A program made the translations under genes and the position numbers. A model generated the notes under the pieces. It made no database searches, was not told the DNA's origin, and saw nothing but the letters and a program-made list of their open reading frames with translations. From Flavobacteriales bacterium (GTDB taxonomy: Bacteria > Bacteroidota > Bacteroidia > JACJYZ01), in NCBI GenBank assembly GCA_020635855.1, contig JACJYZ010000004.1, positions 1 through 64,000 of the forward strand: a stretch of DNA of 64,000 bases, given 5' to 3'. Each line of letters starts with the position of its first letter. The stretch's first letter is position 1. Positions 1-7,383 of the stretch are shown here, one piece after another.

Positions 1-227
1 CGGTCGCGTCAATCACATCCAACCACCCATTGACTATTTACAATTGACTATTGATCATTGACTATTACTACCCCCGCAGTCCGTAGCTTGTCACTAACGG
101 CGGCGGGTGTTAGGCGAAGGTTGCACCTTCGTCTTTCTATTCTGTAGCATTCGCTACGCATCTAAGCCCACGATAGCTTTTTCTTTTTACCTTGGGTATG
201 GTTCTTTGAAAAGTTTCTCCGTTTGGG
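1..227. other. Non-coding left edge of the Rhs island
   Basis: I see no intact gene here. Three copies of a short ATTGACTATT motif lie between 29 and 65. A 7-bp perfect hairpin (arms 115-121 and 125-131) follows. From 210 to 227 the sequence already encodes the Rhs core motif SPFG in frame with the next gene, but a TGA at 207-209 closes that frame. The spacer therefore contains the scar where the rest of the Rhs gene is missing. Confidence 0.6.
29..65. repeat. Short AT-rich direct repeats (ATTGACTATT)
   Basis: Three near-identical 10-base units start at 29, 43 and 56, just after the string CCACCC. A related array with the same CCACCC lead-in lies at 3671-3708. The two arrays bracket the accessory island. 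Simple arrays like this usually mark decayed intergenic DNA; a role as a recombination boundary is inference only. Confidence 0.6.
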
Positions 228-1061
228 ATGATCATGCCAGGACGCAATCAAAGTTCAAGCGGCTATAGGTTCGGCTTCAATGGGAAAGAAGCTACGACCG
301 AGTGGAATAGCCAGACCGGAGCCATCTACGACTATGGGTTCCGTATCTACGATGCCAGATTGGGGCGATTCCTAAGCGTTGACCCTATTTTTAGATCATA
401 TCCAGAATTGACTGTCTATCAATTTGCTTCCAATAGGCCAATTGATGGAATTGATCTGGAAGGGAAGGAATATTATTCTGTACACATTAAGGAATATCCT
501 GATGGTACTCGAACACAAATGGCCGTGGTGAATTATACAAAAACCGCCGAGGGTTATGGCCCCAGAGGAGATGTTGGAATTACTTATACAATCCATAAAG
601 TTGATAAGGACGGTAAACTCACAGGCGAAACGACACAGTTCAACGTAAAAAATCGTCACGGAATCTATCAAGGAGGTGATAACCCAAAAGCATATTGGGA
701 AAAGCAACGTTCAGACGGAAGTTATCCGGACGATTATTCTTTAGACCCCATTGATGAAACGGATGCAAACGCCAAACAACATGATTTGGACTATGATAAA
801 GTTCGTGCAAGCGGGCCAACCGATGCGGTGCTAAAAACCAACACAAAAGCCGCAGATGATGCTTATATTGAAAGAGCTAATGAGACTATCAAGAAGTATG
901 AAGCAGGTGGTATTGATAATGTCACGGGCAAACCTGTTTCGTATAAAGCAAACGAGGCTGCAAAAGAAGGTAAAACTTTCTTTAACTTAGTTGGCCCGAT
1001 AAAGCAATTCAAAGGCTTCCTCAAGAAAGTGGATGACTTTTTGGAGGGTTCATCTAACTGA
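228..1061 (+). CDS. Orphan Rhs C-terminal tip with phospholipase A2-like toxin domain
   Basis: Residues 1-80 are the end of a Bacteroidota Rhs repeat core: MIMPGRN, YRFGFNGKE, then RIYDARLGRFLSVDP and the NRPIDGIDLEG boundary that precedes a variable toxin tip. Residues about 170-235 resemble the phospholipase A2 domain of parvovirus VP1 and related Rhs tips: acidic DETDANAKQHDLDYD with the catalytic His-Asp pair at H185-D186, then a spaced ADDAYIER segment. The predicted activity is cleavage of membrane phospholipids in a competing cell. No delivery shell is present. The SPFG motif just upstream of the ATG is in frame but cut off by a TGA at 207-209, so this is a detached tip and the ATG may not be used as a true start. 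It could be a silent recombination cassette. The Rhs core call is firm; the PLA2 call rests on motif resemblance. Confidence 0.75.
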   Translation: MIMPGRNQSSSGYRFGFNGKEATTEWNSQTGAIYDYGFRIYDARLGRFLSVDPIFRSYPELTVYQFASNRPIDGIDLEGKEYYSVHIKEYPDGTRTQMAVVNYTKTAEGYGPRGDVGITYTIHKVDKDGKLTGETTQFNVKNRHGIYQGGDNPKAYWEKQRSDGSYPDDYSLDPIDETDANAKQHDLDYDKVRASGPTDAVLKTNTKAADDAYIERANETIKKYEAGGIDNVTGKPVSYKANEAAKEGKTFFNLVGPIKQFKGFLKKVDDFLEGSSN

Positions 1062-1072
1062 TTCACCTTGTG

Positions 1073-1363
1073 ATGAATAAGCGGAAAAAGATTCTTCTGA
1101 CTGCTTCAGGTATAATATCATGTACCTATTTTGTAGTTCCACTTTTTGTTGAATATTTCTTTCCGTTAGCTTACGGGGATTTTTTGGACAGTTCATTTTT
1201 TGCGATATCAACTGGAATCTATGCTGGATTTCGGTTCTTTGGAGAGAGTGCCGTTATTTTCTGGATAATGCTTGCGATTGCGGTATCAGTATTATGGGTT
1301 ATTCTTTTTTTTCTGTTCAGATTTATATGGAACGGAGTTTCTATGCTGCGCAAAAAGCAATAG
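1073..1363 (+). CDS. Small membrane protein, candidate immunity protein
   Basis: A 96-residue protein starting 11 bases after the Rhs tip stop; an in-frame GTG at 1070 is an alternative start. A basic N-terminus (MNKRKK) is followed by a hydrophobic segment at about 8-36 and two more hydrophobic stretches between about 40 and 88, suggesting two or three membrane passes. I recognise no family. In polymorphic toxin loci the gene directly behind the toxin is normally its immunity gene, and an inner-membrane protein would suit a membrane-attacking phospholipase. That role is inferred from position alone. Confidence 0.6.
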   Translation: MNKRKKILLTASGIISCTYFVVPLFVEYFFPLAYGDFLDSSFFAISTGIYAGFRFFGESAVIFWIMLAIAVSVLWVILFFLFRFIWNGVSMLRKKQ

Positions 1364-1379
1364 GCAATCTGGAGAGGAT

Positions 1380-1491
1380 ATGTTGGAATTCTTTGAAGGC
1401 CTCAAGAGGTATATAGAAAGCGGGAGAGCCCGCCGAGTTGGATGAGGCCATCAGGCACCAGGTAGAAGCGCTCAAAAATAACCTTAGTTAG
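1380..1491 (+). pseudogene. Frameshifted remnant of a small helical protein
   Basis: The frame from the ATG at 1380 reads MLEFFEGLKRYIES and runs to a TGA at 1443-1445. Shifting by one base near 1421-1427 gives a continuous helical C-terminus (GEPAELDEAIRHQVEALK) ending at a TAG at 1489-1491. A purine-rich GGAGAGGA lies just before the ATG. The combined reading looks like a small charged protein broken by one frameshift. No function can be given, and a chance reading of non-coding DNA is not excluded. Confidence 0.35.
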
Positions 1492-1506
1492 CAACTTATT
1501 CAAGCG

Positions 1507-1545
1507 TAACTTGCACGTTCCAAACACCTTAATGTGCTTAGACAC
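1507..1545 (+). repeat. Direct repeat A, copy 1
   Basis: About 39 bases beginning TAACTTGCACGTT recur at 2133-2170 with a few substitutions and one indel. Each copy lies a short distance upstream of an open frame (1562 and 2184), so the two units look like duplicated leader regions of cassette genes. Confidence 0.75.
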
Positions 1546-1561
1546 ATATCAGAAGAAGTAG

Positions 1562-2083
1562 ATGCTGATATCCAAGAGTAAACTGCAGTATAAATGCTTG
1601 TGTCTTTTAATTTTTGCTACCGTTATTGTTGGGTGTGCTACGGATGACAAAAAGCAAGATGATTTTTATTCGGTGGGGTGTGGCTCTGATTGTCGAAGAA
1701 TCCCGTTACTAAAGCCGTATTTTGCAGCAAGCACTACCGGTATTGATGGGCAATGGTATTTGGATAATGGGCAGGAAGGCATCAAAGTTCAATTTCTCAA
1801 TGTTGTTGATTCGGTTATAGTTTCTTGCTATTACAATGCATCCATTACAGTGCCCGAAAACAGAGATACTACGTGGTATATTCATGAGCCCTCAAAAATC
1901 AAGATGTATAAGTTCTCTTCGGAAGCAAAGTTTCAAGAGAAATTGAATGAATTTACGGATCAACCTGCCGTATTTTTAGACATCAAAAATTTGTATCGGG
2001 AATTGGTTGATAAAGGTTACTTGGATTGGTTTCCTGATGACTTTAAAGCCAAAAAATCTTCACGCATAGCCAGTATTGAGTAA
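1562..2083 (+). CDS. Hypothetical lipoprotein, candidate immunity factor
   Basis: A 173-residue protein with a short basic N-terminus, a hydrophobic segment at about 13-24 and a lipobox (IVGC) that places the lipidated cysteine at residue 25. The mature part is soluble, acidic and lysine-rich, with three further cysteines near residues 40-46 and at 89. I do not recognise the family. It lies about 500 bases behind the Rhs tip and is preceded by a duplicated leader repeat. A periplasm-facing lipoprotein next to a lipid-degrading toxin could be an immunity protein, but a cargo gene unrelated to the toxin is equally possible. Confidence 0.6.
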   Translation: MLISKSKLQYKCLCLLIFATVIVGCATDDKKQDDFYSVGCGSDCRRIPLLKPYFAASTTGIDGQWYLDNGQEGIKVQFLNVVDSVIVSCYYNASITVPENRDTTWYIHEPSKIKMYKFSSEAKFQEKLNEFTDQPAVFLDIKNLYRELVDKGYLDWFPDDFKAKKSSRIASIE

Positions 2084-2132
2084 GTTTCGATCATCTCCTA
2101 CGACCCCTCGTAGTTAACAACTTCCACAGATA

Positions 2133-2170
2133 TAACTTGCACGTTTCCAACACCTTACTGTACTTAGACG
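2133..2170 (+). repeat. Direct repeat A, copy 2
   Basis: Diverged second copy of the 39-base element at 1507-1545. It ends 13 bases before the ATG at 2184. Confidence 0.75.
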
Positions 2171-2183
2171 CAAAACACGGTCT

Positions 2184-2519
2184 ATGGTACATATTGAGAA
2201 AGAAAAGCTGGTCATAGAGATCCCCCATCCTTGTCCGAAGGACTTCTTCTACGATCTGAGAAAAGCCATTATTGAAATCATACAGCGGCAGCAGGAAAAC
2301 CCCAAGCTGGCGCCGATGTTCCTAAGCGCAGCTGGCGCGAATTTATGCGAGGGTTTACGGGAGGTTAATTCGTGCCTATGTTTATCGTAGTGCATCGGTC
2401 GTGTGGTTAGGTGCTACCGGCACATGTGGGTCATCCGCGGCTGCATCGATTACGTCATCGGGTACTACTATAATGCCTTCTACGAAGGTGCATTTGTTGC
2501 TAAGACAGAATATTTTGTT
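2184..2519 (+). pseudogene. Decayed small open frame fused to a dispersed repeat
   Basis: The frame starts convincingly with MVHIEKEKLVIEI and an amphipathic segment ending near IIQRQ, about 37 codons. It then runs into repeat B sequence and stops at 2388-2390 (TAG). The same frame reopens after the TAG and reads MWVIRGCIDYVIGYYYNA from 2424 to a TAA at 2517-2519, again without obvious function. I read this as the 5' end of a small cassette gene whose 3' part was replaced by repeat DNA. A short 68-residue protein could still be made. Confidence 0.35.
2300..2377 (+). repeat. Direct repeat B, copy 1
   Basis: About 78 bases from CCCCAAGCT to TTAATTCGTGCCT recur at 3356-3435 in the same orientation with scattered substitutions. 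Long shared blocks such as GCTGGCGCGAATTT show common descent. The copies flank the Imm11-like gene. Confidence 0.8.
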
Positions 2520-3171
2520 TAATAAAAGAGAAACCTGTTAACCCCTTTGTTTCTATTTGATTTACAAGTCTCTTTGATATGAAAATATTGGAATGAATAA
2601 ATGGAAACATGAGTAGGTCGTACGAATTCTTTGCGTAATCCTTGTCAAGGATGAGTCTACTAGCACGAATATGTTTCATTTTTAGTTCACTTTTTTCTTT
2701 CAGAAATTCATCATAAGAGGATAATTTCAGATCGTTGATTTTAACGAATGCCAGGTTGGTGACTTGAAATGAAGATGCCGAAAAATCAACCCCAAATAAA
2801 TCTCCTTTTACAAGATGAAGCCACTCGTATTTGTAGTTTTTTTCATTAAACTTGACTGATGCGGGGTAAAATTTATGTTCAATCATAGTGCTATTTTCAA
2901 ATACTTCTTTTGCTCGTTGACTAAGTAGTAGTCCTCGCGCTGATATATTACTTGGGCTCAATAAATCTGTTAGATTCGCATCTTCTTCTAATTCAAAAAG
3001 CAGTTCCGGTTGTGCATTTGGAAATGCATTATTATTAAGTTTGGTCATAGAATTTGATTTCTCAAACCATTCTTTTGTAAATCCGTATCCCGAGGGCATC
3101 CCTTTACACTGAGGATAACTCTTTCCTACTACTTCTTCCTTAGTGGAGCATGTCAGAATATCGTATTCCAT
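2500..3171 (-). CDS. Imm11-like (DUF1629) immunity protein
   Basis: A 223-residue soluble protein with no signal peptide. The layout matches the Imm11/DUF1629 immunity family of polymorphic toxin systems: a LLLSQRAKEVFE helix at about 80-91, a FYPASVKF strand, a YEWLHLVKGD strand at about 114-123, a VDFSASSF turn, and a C-terminal SNIFISKRLVNQIE helix followed by GLTGFSF. Such proteins neutralise a cognate toxin by binding it. No intact toxin gene lies upstream; only a 59-codon frame (3140-3319) overlaps its start. It sits between the two copies of repeat B and is oriented against the Rhs tip, so it is probably an orphan left by cassette turnover. The family call is from motif memory and moderately sure. 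Confidence 0.6.
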   Translation of the reverse strand: MEYDILTCSTKEEVVGKSYPQCKGMPSGYGFTKEWFEKSNSMTKLNNNAFPNAQPELLFELEEDANLTDLLSPSNISARGLLLSQRAKEVFENSTMIEHKFYPASVKFNEKNYKYEWLHLVKGDLFGVDFSASSFQVTNLAFVKINDLKLSSYDEFLKEKSELKMKHIRASRLILDKDYAKNSYDLLMFPFIHSNIFISKRLVNQIETKGLTGFSFIKQNILS

Positions 3172-3319
3172 TGTAATATCCTTTTAATTTAGTTGCGTCA
3201 ATACCCGGTCCACTATAGGTGTTCTGTCCAATTTTTCCGTCACCTTCCTTGGAAGAGAGGTCAAGGGAGAAAATGCAGGCATACTCCAGCGGACGGGTTG
3301 CTTTGATATGCTTTGGCAT
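3140..3319 (-). CDS. Short open frame overlapping the immunity gene start, possible toxin remnant
   Basis: A 59-codon frame from an ATG at 3319 ends at 3140 inside the immunity gene, in another frame. Its C-terminal half reads like the end of a secreted-toxin domain (GKIGQNTYSGPGIDATK). In Rhs loci the toxin gene normally ends at or just over the start of the immunity gene, and this frame has that geometry. It may equally be a chance reading, since its 5' half overlaps repeat-like non-coding DNA. Confidence 0.25.
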   Translation of the reverse strand: MPKHIKATRPLEYACIFSLDLSSKEGDGKIGQNTYSGPGIDATKLKGYYNGIRYSDMLH

Positions 3320-3355
3320 AGTGAAGGCAATTTACCAAATGATCAGCTTGAATTC

Positions 3356-3435
3356 CCCCAAGCTAGTGCCAATATTCCTATGCTTGGCTGGCGCGAATTT
3401 TTGCGAGGGCCTGTGCGGGGTGTTAATTCGTGCCT
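3356..3435 (+). repeat. Direct repeat B, copy 2
   Basis: Diverged same-strand copy of the element at 2300-2377, about 1 kb away. It reads as part of a plus-strand open frame (3219-3437) that I do not accept as a gene. Confidence 0.8.
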
Positions 3436-3789
3436 GAGGCAACTAATAGTTTCCGGAAGTCTTTGATGTGGTTTTCAGTTCAAGCGCCAATTGTCCGACA
3501 TGTGACAAAGGTGGTTGTGCTTATCGGATAGCGCGAGCAAGGTTTTGCTGTATCTTGCATTTGTACGATCAGATGTGACATTGGCACGGATTAGCTACGC
3601 GCAGGCTTACGCTGAAATCCGCGCCAGCCGCTTTGGTGGAACATCGGTGCTAGCTGGGTCACCCCACCCATTGACCATTTACTATTTACTATTTACTATT
3701 TACCACCCTCTTTTCGAACAACCAATAACGAACAACCAATAACAAACAACCATTTGCTTTTTATCCGCAGGAAAACCTATCTTTGCACC
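3436..3789. other. Gene-free stretch at the right edge of the island
   Basis: No gene is supported. The stretch holds an imperfect AT-rich array at 3671-3708 (units of TTTACTA) matching the one at 29-65, then tandem units of ACGAACAACCAATA between 3716 and 3753. Further left, around 3575-3650, it carries diverged repeat-like sequence with no clear partner in this window. Confidence 0.6.
3671..3753. repeat. Two short tandem arrays
   Basis: The first array (3671-3708) repeats a TTTACTA unit about four times. The second (3716-3753) repeats an ACCAATAACGAAC-like unit about three times. The first shares its CCACCCATTGAC lead-in with 25-34 and so pairs with the array at the left edge. Confidence 0.6.
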
Positions 3790-3995
3790 CGTAGAGGTGG
3801 CATCGTTCCGTATCTACGGAACCGCCTTAATAGGGAATCCGGTGCCTGACCCTGGAACCAGTCCAGGTAAGAATTCCGGAGCTATCCCCGTAGCTGTAAG
3901 CTCTTTTTAAGTTTTCGCATTCCTTCAAGCCACTGTTCCCTTCGCGGAACGGGAAGGCCAGCAGAAAACGGAGCAAGCCAGAAGACCTGCCCTTG
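3790..3995 (+). promoter_or_regulatory. Cobalamin riboswitch
   Basis: The conserved blocks of the class I adenosylcobalamin aptamer occur in order: TAGGGAATCCGGTG at 3831-3844, the core box CCGGAGCTATCCCCG at 3876-3890 followed by TAGCTGTAAG, the GCCACTG near 3929-3935 pairing towards GGAAGGC near 3952-3958, and the 3' AGCCAGAAGACCTGCC at 3976-3991. It ends about 130 bases before the BtuB-like receptor start. High intracellular cobalamin is expected to lower expression of the downstream uptake and salvage genes. I could not fold the expression platform, so transcriptional or translational control is undecided. Confidence 0.93.
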
Positions 3996-4126
3996 CAATT
4001 TGAACCATTCAAAGCTTTCGGGTGAAAAGCAAGGAATAGAAAAGCAGGCTTGCCTTCTTTATCCCCCATCGGGTATTCCTTTTTTTCTGAAAGCTTATAG
4101 TATGTTATTCTTTAACGCAACACGCT

Positions 4127-6358
4127 ATGAGCAAAAAAACACAGCAAACGCCGGCAGGCGGAAAGTACCTGACAGGCATCACAACCGTGATGATGATGCT
4201 GTCGGCAACCACGTGCATACATGCACAAAACCAAACCACCGATTCCACAAAAACCTATGACCTCGGTGAGGTGGTCATTTCCGGTACACGCTTCGAAAAA
4301 CATGAAGATGAAGTTGGACGAAGCGTAACGGTAATCACGAAAGAAAAACTCCAGGAATCACCTTACCAATCCCTGGCCGAACTGCTTGCACAGGAGGAAG
4401 GAATCTATGTAATGGGCAGTGAGCAGAACCCCGGTTCACTGCAAAACATCTACATGCGTGGCGCTGCTTCCAACCACACCGTCATCCTGATCGACGGTGT
4501 GCGCATCACCGATGCAACTAGTGTTGACAACGCCATCGATCTCTCCGAACTTTCTTTGTCTGACATTGAAAAAATCGAGATCGTACGTGGCTCGCACAGC
4601 ACACTCTACGGTTCCTCCGCCATCGGTGGTGTTATCAACATCACCACATCCAAAAACATGGATCCCGGTTTCCATGGCCAGGCGCAACTTCACGCCGGTG
4701 AGTTCGGCGCCAAAACCTCCGACATGGGGGAAAAGCTGCACCTGAACTATACCCATACCAAAGGATTTTATGTCAATGCCGAAGCATTCAATCGCAACGT
4801 GAATGGCATCAATGCAACCATAGATACCATTACAAACCCCAATACCTTTAAGGATTTCGATCGCGACGGGTTTACCAAAACCGACCTCTCGGGGAAAGTC
4901 GGCTACCGTACTGACAAGTGGGATGTGTATGGCTCCGTGCGAAACACACAGCAATCATCCGACATTGACGACGGTGCTTACAACGATGACAACAACTACG
5001 TGATTGATTATCAAAGGCAGCTTTTTACCGCAGGTATCTCCAGACAAATCGGCGAGAAATGGAAAGTAAGCTACATCGGCGGGTACACCACCATGAACCG
5101 CGACGCAACAGACGATTCGACCGTGGTGGACGAAGCAGGTCTCACCGACCATAGTTTCTTCAAGGCCCATTATGAAGGCAGCGTATCCAACCATGAATTG
5201 CAGCTGAACCTCAAACTCAAACACATCACCCTCGTTGGAGGCGCAGGCACTTACATGGAAACCATGACGGCTTCCTCACAGTACCTCAACACCGCCTGGC
5301 AGTATACCAGCAGCAGTGATCTCGACAGCCTGGACATCCACGCATCCATCAACCACCTGTTCCTGCAAGGCGACATCAACGGAGCGTTGCTCGGTGACAA
5401 ATGGAAAGATGTATCCCTCGTACTGGGCGCCCGCGGAAGCGACCATAACCTGTTCGGGAAAAACGTCTCCTTCGAGATAAACCCCTCATACCGCATCAGT
5501 GAAAGCTCACTGCTCTTTGCCTCCTACTCCACCGGGTTCAACGCCCCCGCACTTTACCGGTTGTACAGTCCGGAAACCAACTACATTTCAGGCATCACCC
5601 GTGGCAACAAATCCCTTGACCCCGAAAGATCCCTCTCCTTCGAGATGGGCTTCAAGCAGAGTGTGGGCAAAAACCTGCGTCTGGGTATGTCTTACTTCCA
5701 AACCAAGGTTTTTGACGCGATCGATTATGTGTACCTGTGGGACAAGAACATCGCCATTGACTCACTGGGCAACGACTGGATGCGCGATGACTACCGCGGC
5801 GACACCTACCTGAACATCGGCACCCAAACCAACCGTGGCGTTGAGTGCAACGTATTCACACGCCTGCACAAGAAGCTATCGCTGCAAGGGAATTTCAATC
5901 TGGTCAGTGGCAGGCTTGAGTACGACCGCAACTATGTATCCAACAAACAAACGCAGGGAAATCATGTGCAGCTTTACAGCAACGGCGCGTTCCTGGGAAA
6001 AGATGTGGAAACAACCGGGCTCGTTCGCAGGCCCAGCACAGCCAACATCAGCGTGAACTATACCCCCAATGATAAACTCAGCTTCAAAGCCGGCGTTCGT
6101 CATGTGGGTTCGCGAAACGATGTGTACTATGAATCCCAACTCGGTCCGTACGGCGCCCTGGCCACCCGACCCGTTTCCGATTACACACTACTCGACCTGA
6201 CTGCGGCATATGCCTTCAACCAAAACTTTTCAGTGACCGCACTGGTGAGCAACATCACCGACGTCACCTACAGTGAGATCTACGGATACACAACGAAAGG
6301 CAGAGCCGTTTACCTGAAAGTCCGCTATGGCTTTCATGCCCTTCCCAAAACCAAATAA
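4127..6358 (+). CDS. btuB: BtuB-like TonB-dependent cobalamin receptor
   Basis: A 743-residue outer-membrane receptor that would carry corrinoids across the outer membrane using TonB energy. It has a signal peptide (hydrophobic about 15-30, ending near HAQ), a Ton box DLGEVVISGTR at 45-55, and a plug domain to about 175 with the YMRG, VILIDGVR and IEIVRGSHSTLYGSSAIGG motifs typical of this family. A 22-strand-type barrel fills the rest and ends in aromatic strands (VYLKVRYGF). Length is normal for such receptors, somewhat longer than E. coli BtuB. The riboswitch directly upstream and the cob genes downstream make cobalamin or cobinamide the likely ligand. No SusD partner follows, which fits a small-molecule receptor. 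Confidence 0.92.
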   Translation: MSKKTQQTPAGGKYLTGITTVMMMLSATTCIHAQNQTTDSTKTYDLGEVVISGTRFEKHEDEVGRSVTVITKEKLQESPYQSLAELLAQEEGIYVMGSEQNPGSLQNIYMRGAASNHTVILIDGVRITDATSVDNAIDLSELSLSDIEKIEIVRGSHSTLYGSSAIGGVINITTSKNMDPGFHGQAQLHAGEFGAKTSDMGEKLHLNYTHTKGFYVNAEAFNRNVNGINATIDTITNPNTFKDFDRDGFTKTDLSGKVGYRTDKWDVYGSVRNTQQSSDIDDGAYNDDNNYVIDYQRQLFTAGISRQIGEKWKVSYIGGYTTMNRDATDDSTVVDEAGLTDHSFFKAHYEGSVSNHELQLNLKLKHITLVGGAGTYMETMTASSQYLNTAWQYTSSSDLDSLDIHASINHLFLQGDINGALLGDKWKDVSLVLGARGSDHNLFGKNVSFEINPSYRISESSLLFASYSTGFNAPALYRLYSPETNYISGITRGNKSLDPERSLSFEMGFKQSVGKNLRLGMSYFQTKVFDAIDYVYLWDKNIAIDSLGNDWMRDDYRGDTYLNIGTQTNRGVECNVFTRLHKKLSLQGNFNLVSGRLEYDRNYVSNKQTQGNHVQLYSNGAFLGKDVETTGLVRRPSTANISVNYTPNDKLSFKAGVRHVGSRNDVYYESQLGPYGALATRPVSDYTLLDLTAAYAFNQNFSVTALVSNITDVTYSEIYGYTTKGRAVYLKVRYGFHALPKTK

Positions 6359-6388
6359 CCGACTGTATTCTTTCAAAACATCAATGTC

Positions 6389-6979
6389 ATGATACCCAAA
6401 AAAGAACCCAACCTGATGCGTTCCGGCGTGCTGTTCGGATTCATTGCTTTTGCAACCATATCCCGTCTGATGGCACCATACGTGCTGGGCCACCCGTCAA
6501 ATCTCGCACCCATCGATGCCATCGCACTTTTCAGCGGCGCATACTGTGCCAGCCGGTGGCGCGCCATGATCATCCCCCTCCTTTCGGTATGGGTGGGCGA
6601 TTGGTTCGTACTCACCGCACTCCACGGTAAACTGGAGATATTCTACCCAGGTTTCTATTGGCAATACGGCACATACATGTTGCTGGTGTTGCTCGGTTCT
6701 TCCCTGCGCGGAAAAGTGAATTTCGGTCGGGTGATGACAGCCAGCCTGCTTGCGGCATGCATCTTCTTTGTTATTTCCAATTTCGGCGTATGGGCGGGCG
6801 GATACATGTACCCCTACACCTGGAACGGCCTGATGGCCTGTTACACAGCCGGTATTCCGTACTTCAAATACACACTGGCGAGCGACCTGCTGTACAGCGG
6901 TATGCTCTTCGGTGCCTTTGAATGGATGCAGAACAGGTATCCGGTACTGACACGCAAACCGATCGGACTCACCCGTTAA
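6389..6979 (+). CDS. DUF6580 membrane protein, probable corrinoid-linked transporter
   Basis: A 196-residue protein with five to six hydrophobic segments and short polar loops, matching the DUF6580 family (SNLAPIDAIALFSGAY near the N-terminus, then the conserved VGDWF and SNFGVWAGG loops). Size and topology resemble substrate-binding S components of ECF vitamin transporters. It starts 30 bases after the receptor stop and its own stop overlaps the next start (TAATG), so it belongs to the riboswitch operon. An inner-membrane step in cobalamin, cobinamide or lower-ligand uptake is a reasonable inference. No ATPase or ECF T component is nearby. Confidence 0.75.
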   Translation: MIPKKEPNLMRSGVLFGFIAFATISRLMAPYVLGHPSNLAPIDAIALFSGAYCASRWRAMIIPLLSVWVGDWFVLTALHGKLEIFYPGFYWQYGTYMLLVLLGSSLRGKVNFGRVMTASLLAACIFFVISNFGVWAGGYMYPYTWNGLMACYTAGIPYFKYTLASDLLYSGMLFGAFEWMQNRYPVLTRKPIGLTR

Positions 6980-7383
6980 TGAACCCCGGTTCCACAGCCA
7001 AGCCGGCACTCCGGACAAAAACCTGCGTGTTCTGCCAGACCCGGTTCTCGTGCGGTTCCGGCCAGGCCGTGGCATGTTGGTGCAACCAATACCCCGCCAT
7101 CATGTCGATGGATATTCAGCACGACTGTCTGTGCCAGGAGTGCCTGCACAAGGTGATCCGGGAGAAAACCGAAAATTATGCGCAGGCATTTCTGGCCGGG
7201 CTTACAGATGGGAAGGCGGCGAAAAAACTGGGACCGGCAACCGCGCCCATGGAAGGCATAGACTACCACAAGGATGATGCCGGCCGCTATGTTTTCACCG
7301 CTTGGTTCCACCTGCGGAGGGGCAAATGCTGCGGCAACAAATGCAGGCACTGTCCATACAACCACATCAACGTACCCGCATGA
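6979..7383 (+). CDS. Cysteine-rich CWC domain fused to DUF5522
   Basis: A 134-residue protein in two parts. Residues about 12-60 carry a zinc-finger-like cysteine set (CVFCQTRFSCG, then CWCNQYP, then CLCQEC) of the CWC family. Residues about 85-130 match DUF5522: GIDYHKDDAGRYVFTAWFH followed by GKCCGNKCRHCPYNH. The start at 6979 overlaps the previous stop in TAATG and is preferred over an in-frame ATG at 6922 inside the DUF6580 gene. Its end overlaps the cobU start in ATGA. The clustered cysteines suggest metal or iron-sulfur binding, but no biochemical role is known to me. Its place between a transporter-like gene and cobU suggests a function in corrinoid handling. Confidence 0.8.
   Translation: MNPGSTAKPALRTKTCVFCQTRFSCGSGQAVACWCNQYPAIMSMDIQHDCLCQECLHKVIREKTENYAQAFLAGLTDGKAAKKLGPATAPMEGIDYHKDDAGRYVFTAWFHLRRGKCCGNKCRHCPYNHINVPA

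Noticed and set aside
3219..3437. 72-codon plus-strand frame in the Rhs island
   Set aside because: Its 3' third is repeat B and the rest has no protein-like features; no ribosome-binding site was seen.
29..3753. Short AT-rich arrays considered as CRISPR or attachment sites
   Set aside because: Units are only 7-13 bases without spacers, and no integrase or tRNA gene is nearby.
6922..6978. Upstream in-frame start for the CWC-DUF5522 protein
   Set aside because: It would overlap the DUF6580 gene by about 58 bases, and the added residues are its shadow; the TAATG overlap at 6979 fits the operon style.
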